From NCBI GenBank assembly GCA_943370145.1, contig CALRPY020000006.1:1-64000 (forward strand): 64,000 bases of DNA. The letters are read 5' to 3'. Numbering within the stretch: position 1 is the first letter of the stretch; each line of letters begins with the position of its first letter. Of the stretch, positions 61,554 to 64,000 are shown one piece after another. Both the position numbers and the translations under genes were made by a program. The notes under the pieces are model-generated. The model did not search any database. It had not been told where the DNA came from and was given only the letters and a program-made list of their open reading frames with translations. The DNA is from Ga0077536 sp943370145. Lineage in GTDB: Bacteria; Pseudomonadota; Gammaproteobacteria; Ga0077536.

Positions 61554-64000
61554 TCAACGCGCAAGCTGCGCGCCGGTCTGCTGCGCGTCATCCTCTGCCG
61601 CGCGTGGATGCGTGATCGAGCCGAAGCGCAGGTAGAGCGCGGGCACCACGAACATGTTCAGCGCGGTGGACGACACCAGGCCGAACAGGATCACCAGCGC
61701 CATCGGCGCCTGGATCTCGCTGCCGGGTTGACCCATCGCCAGCGCGAGCGGCACCAGCGCCAGGCCCGCGGCCAGCGCCGTCATCAGGATGGGCACCAGT
61801 CGTTCCGTGGCGCCGCGCAGCACCGCCTCGCGCGGATTGGACATCCCCTCCCGCTCGCAGAGGTGGCGGATGTGCGCAACCAGCATCACGCCGTTGCGCG
61901 TCGCGATGCCGAACAGCGTGATGAAGCCGATCAGGGTCGCGACCGAGACGACGTTGCCTGCCAGCACCATGCCCGCCACGCCACCGATCAGCGCAAGCGG
62001 CAGGTTGATCATCACGAGCAGCGCATCGATGCCCGACCGGAACGCGAGGTAGAGGAGCAGGAAGACACCGACGGTCACGATCGCGCCGAGCACCGCCAGC
62101 GTCCGGGTGGCTTCCGCCGCGCTTTCGAACTGCCCGCCGTACTCGACGTGGTAGCCGACGGGGAGCTGGATGCCGGCCGCGACGCGCGCCTCGATGTCAC
62201 CGACCACGCCCGCCAGATCGCGCCCGGCGACGTTCGCCATCACGACGATCTTGCGCTGCACGTTCTCCCGGCTGACCAGGTTCGGTCCACGCTCGCGGCG
62301 TACCTCCGCCAGTGCCGACAGCGGCACCTGCGCGCCGGCCGGCGTGACCATCAGCGCCGAACGGACGGTATCGAGGGAATCCCGCACCGCCGGGTCGTAG
62401 CGGACCACGAGATCGAAGCCCATCTGCCCCTCGAGCACCTTCGTCACCCTGGCGCCGGCCAGCGCGGCTTCGACGGCGGTCGCGACGTCGTCGATGTGCA
62501 GGCCGTGGCGCGCGATCGCGTCGCGCCGGAAGCCGATCGTCACGAAGGGAATATCGGCCTGCGTCTCCAGCGCGACGTCCACCGCGCCCGGCACTCCGGC
62601 GGCAATGGCTTCCACCTGTTCGCCCAGGCGCCGGAGTTCGTGGAGATCCGGTCCCAGGATCCCGATCGCGATATTGGCGCGCGTGCCCGACAGCATGTGG
62701 TCGATGCGATGGGAAATGGGCTGGCCGATCACGACGCTCATGCCGGACAGGGTGGCGAATTCCTCGCGCAGCGTGGCCAGCAGCGACGCCTTGTCCGCGC
62801 CCCGCATGTCGAGACTCGCTTCGATTTCGGAGGCGTGGATTTCCTGCGCATGTGGATCGGACGGCGCGCGGCCGGTCCGGCGCGCGGTCGCCACCACTTC
62901 GTCGTGCGAGAGCAGGATTTCCTCCACCCGCCGGCCCATGCGGTCGGACTCGGCCAGCTCGGTGCCCGGCAGGGTCGTGATGTTGACCGTGAGGCTGCCC
63001 TCGTTGAAATCGGGCAGGAAGGAACGCCCGGCGTGGATGAAGGCGAAAACGGCGATCGCGAATGCTGCGAGCGCCAGCGCGGTCACCCATCCCCACCGCC
63101 CGAGCACTCGCCGCAGCGCCGCGGCGTAGCCGCGCTGCAGCGTGCCCAGCAGCCGCGGTTCCCGCACTTCGCCCGTGTGTCCGGGCCGCGCGAGGAACAT
63201 CAGTGCGAGCACCGGCGTGACCGTGATCGCCACCACCAGCGACGCGCCCAGCGCGACGACATAGGCAAAGCCCAGCGGCGCCAGCAGGCGTCCCTCGACG
63301 CCGGCGAGGAAGAACACCGGCACGAACACCAGCATGATGATCAGCGTCGCGAAGACGATCGAGCCCTGGATCTCGGCCGTCGCCTCGAACACGACCTCCG
63401 CCAGCGGCAGCCGGTCTGGCAGCGGCCGGCGCGCGTTCTGCCGCAGTCGGCGCACGATGTTCTCGACCACGATGATCGCATCGTCGACCAGCGCGCCCAG
63501 CGCAATCGCAAGCCCGCCGAGCGTCATCGTGTTGAGCGTGCCGCCGAACGCGGACAGCGCCAGCAGCGCCGCGATCAGGGACAGCGGCAGCGCAATCAGG
63601 GTGACCAGGGTGGCGCGCACCGACAGCAGGAAGACGAACACGATGGCGATGACCAGCAATGCGCCGTCGCGCAGGGCGGTCAGCAGGTTGTCGATGGCGC
63701 GGTCGATGAAATCGGCCTGGCGGAAGATGTGCGACTCGATACGCATGCCGGCGGGCAGCGCAGCCTGGAGGCTCGCGAAGGTCGCATCGAGACGCGCTGA
63801 AAGTGCCAGCGTGTTGACGCCCGGCTGCTTCTGGATCGCGAAGATCACCGCCGGCTTGCCGTTGTGCGCGCCGGTGCCGCGCACCGGGCCGACCCCGATT
63901 TCCACGCGACCGAGATGGCGCACGAGCACCGGTTCGTTGCCACGGGTGGCGACGAGGGTGTCGCCGATGTCGTCGAGGCTCGCGATCCGGCCGATGCCCT
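61554..64000 (-). CDS. RND efflux pump, heavy-metal (CzcA/CusA) type, 5' end beyond window
   Basis: The right window edge cuts the gene before its start; 815 codons of the C-terminal part are visible. The visible part covers porter-domain sequence, membrane helices, and the charged helix-4 motif LGALVDDAIIVVENIVRR that marks the metal-exporting HME-RND group. The second half repeats the pattern (LIGFITLFGIATRNGVMLV). It should form the inner-membrane trimer of a tripartite pump that exports divalent metals (Co/Zn/Cd) or Cu/Ag. The adaptor and outer-membrane genes, expected upstream, would lie past the edge. Confidence 0.9.
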   Translation of the reverse strand, partial: GIGRIASLDDIGDTLVATRGNEPVLVRHLGRVEIGVGPVRGTGAHNGKPAVIFAIQKQPGVNTLALSARLDATFASLQAALPAGMRIESHIFRQADFIDRAIDNLLTALRDGALLVIAIVFVFLLSVRATLVTLIALPLSLIAALLALSAFGGTLNTMTLGGLAIALGALVDDAIIVVENIVRRLRQNARRPLPDRLPLAEVVFEATAEIQGSIVFATLIIMLVFVPVFFLAGVEGRLLAPLGFAYVVALGASLVVAITVTPVLALMFLARPGHTGEVREPRLLGTLQRGYAAALRRVLGRWGWVTALALAAFAIAVFAFIHAGRSFLPDFNEGSLTVNITTLPGTELAESDRMGRRVEEILLSHDEVVATARRTGRAPSDPHAQEIHASEIEASLDMRGADKASLLATLREEFATLSGMSVVIGQPISHRIDHMLSGTRANIAIGILGPDLHELRRLGEQVEAIAAGVPGAVDVALETQADIPFVTIGFRRDAIARHGLHIDDVATAVEAALAGARVTKVLEGQMGFDLVVRYDPAVRDSLDTVRSALMVTPAGAQVPLSALAEVRRERGPNLVSRENVQRKIVVMANVAGRDLAGVVGDIEARVAAGIQLPVGYHVEYGGQFESAAEATRTLAVLGAIVTVGVFLLLYLAFRSGIDALLVMINLPLALIGGVAGMVLAGNVVSVATLIGFITLFGIATRNGVMLVAHIRHLCEREGMSNPREAVLRGATERLVPILMTALAAGLALVPLALAMGQPGSEIQAPMALVILFGLVSSTALNMFVVPALYLRFGSITHPRAAEDDAQQTGAQLAR

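Overview
The window is about 64 kb of GC-rich (roughly two-thirds G+C), gene-dense bacterial chromosome with ATG/GTG starts, good Shine-Dalgarno sites and many ATGA-type overlaps. The gene families (slyX, sirB1, DUF3025, DUF3014, a fimT-pilVWXY1E cluster, M18 aminopeptidase, CzcA/CusA-type RND pump) point to an environmental Gammaproteobacterium. The set of acyl-CoA dehydrogenase, enoyl-CoA hydratase, amidohydrolase, amidases, luciferase-like oxidoreductases and SnoaL-fold proteins suggests a heterotroph that degrades complex organic substrates. No rRNA, tRNA, CRISPR array, transposase or prophage was recognised.

Layout. 1-12 kb: a BvgS-like hybrid kinase cut by the left edge, then catabolic genes (acyl-CoA dehydrogenase, amidohydrolase, MFS transporter, amidase, malate/tartrate-type dehydrogenase) and slyX. 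11.5-18.8 kb: type IV pilus assembly genes, namely an odd minus-strand fimT-like gene, an AT-rich divergent intergenic region, then fimT-pilV-pilW-pilX-pilY1-pilE in one tightly packed operon. 18.8-22.9 kb: a tandem-repeat patch, a translationally coupled HD-GYP/EAL pair (cyclic-di-GMP turnover, probably linked to pilus or surface behaviour) and an LLM oxidoreductase. 23.4-34.7 kb: sirB1, a second and third LLM oxidoreductase, an aldo/keto reductase, envelope proteins, a cls/EEP overlapping pair, a crotonase-fold protein and DUF3025. 35.5-41.4 kb: transaldolase, an amidase lacking its catalytic lysine, HAD, SnoaL-fold proteins and an EamA transporter. 41.9-50.2 kb: a haem-motif/Vgb-propeller protein, a chain-length-determinant protein fused to a degenerate tyrosine-recombinase fold, a TPP enzyme, and lemA with two TPM genes. 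50.2-61 kb: a second hybrid kinase, M18 peptidase, sterol-desaturase-type protein, P-type ATPase, a SoxYZ-like carrier, a DsbA-like lipoprotein and a redoxin gene interrupted by an in-frame UGA. The right edge holds a 5'-truncated RND efflux gene.

Two things stand out. First, the redoxin gene at 59773-60954 reads through one UGA (60181-60183). The stop is followed after 13 nt by a small hairpin with a bulged U and a GUGU loop, the form of a bacterial SECIS element, so this is probably a selenoprotein with a U-G-C redox motif. Second, most longer intergenic gaps hold mobile-looking non-coding repeats: a MITE-like element of about 380-620 bp with 14-35 bp terminal inverted repeats, a 35-41 bp perfect palindrome in four copies, and a third family of short GC-rich repeats. 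No transposase for any of them is in the window.
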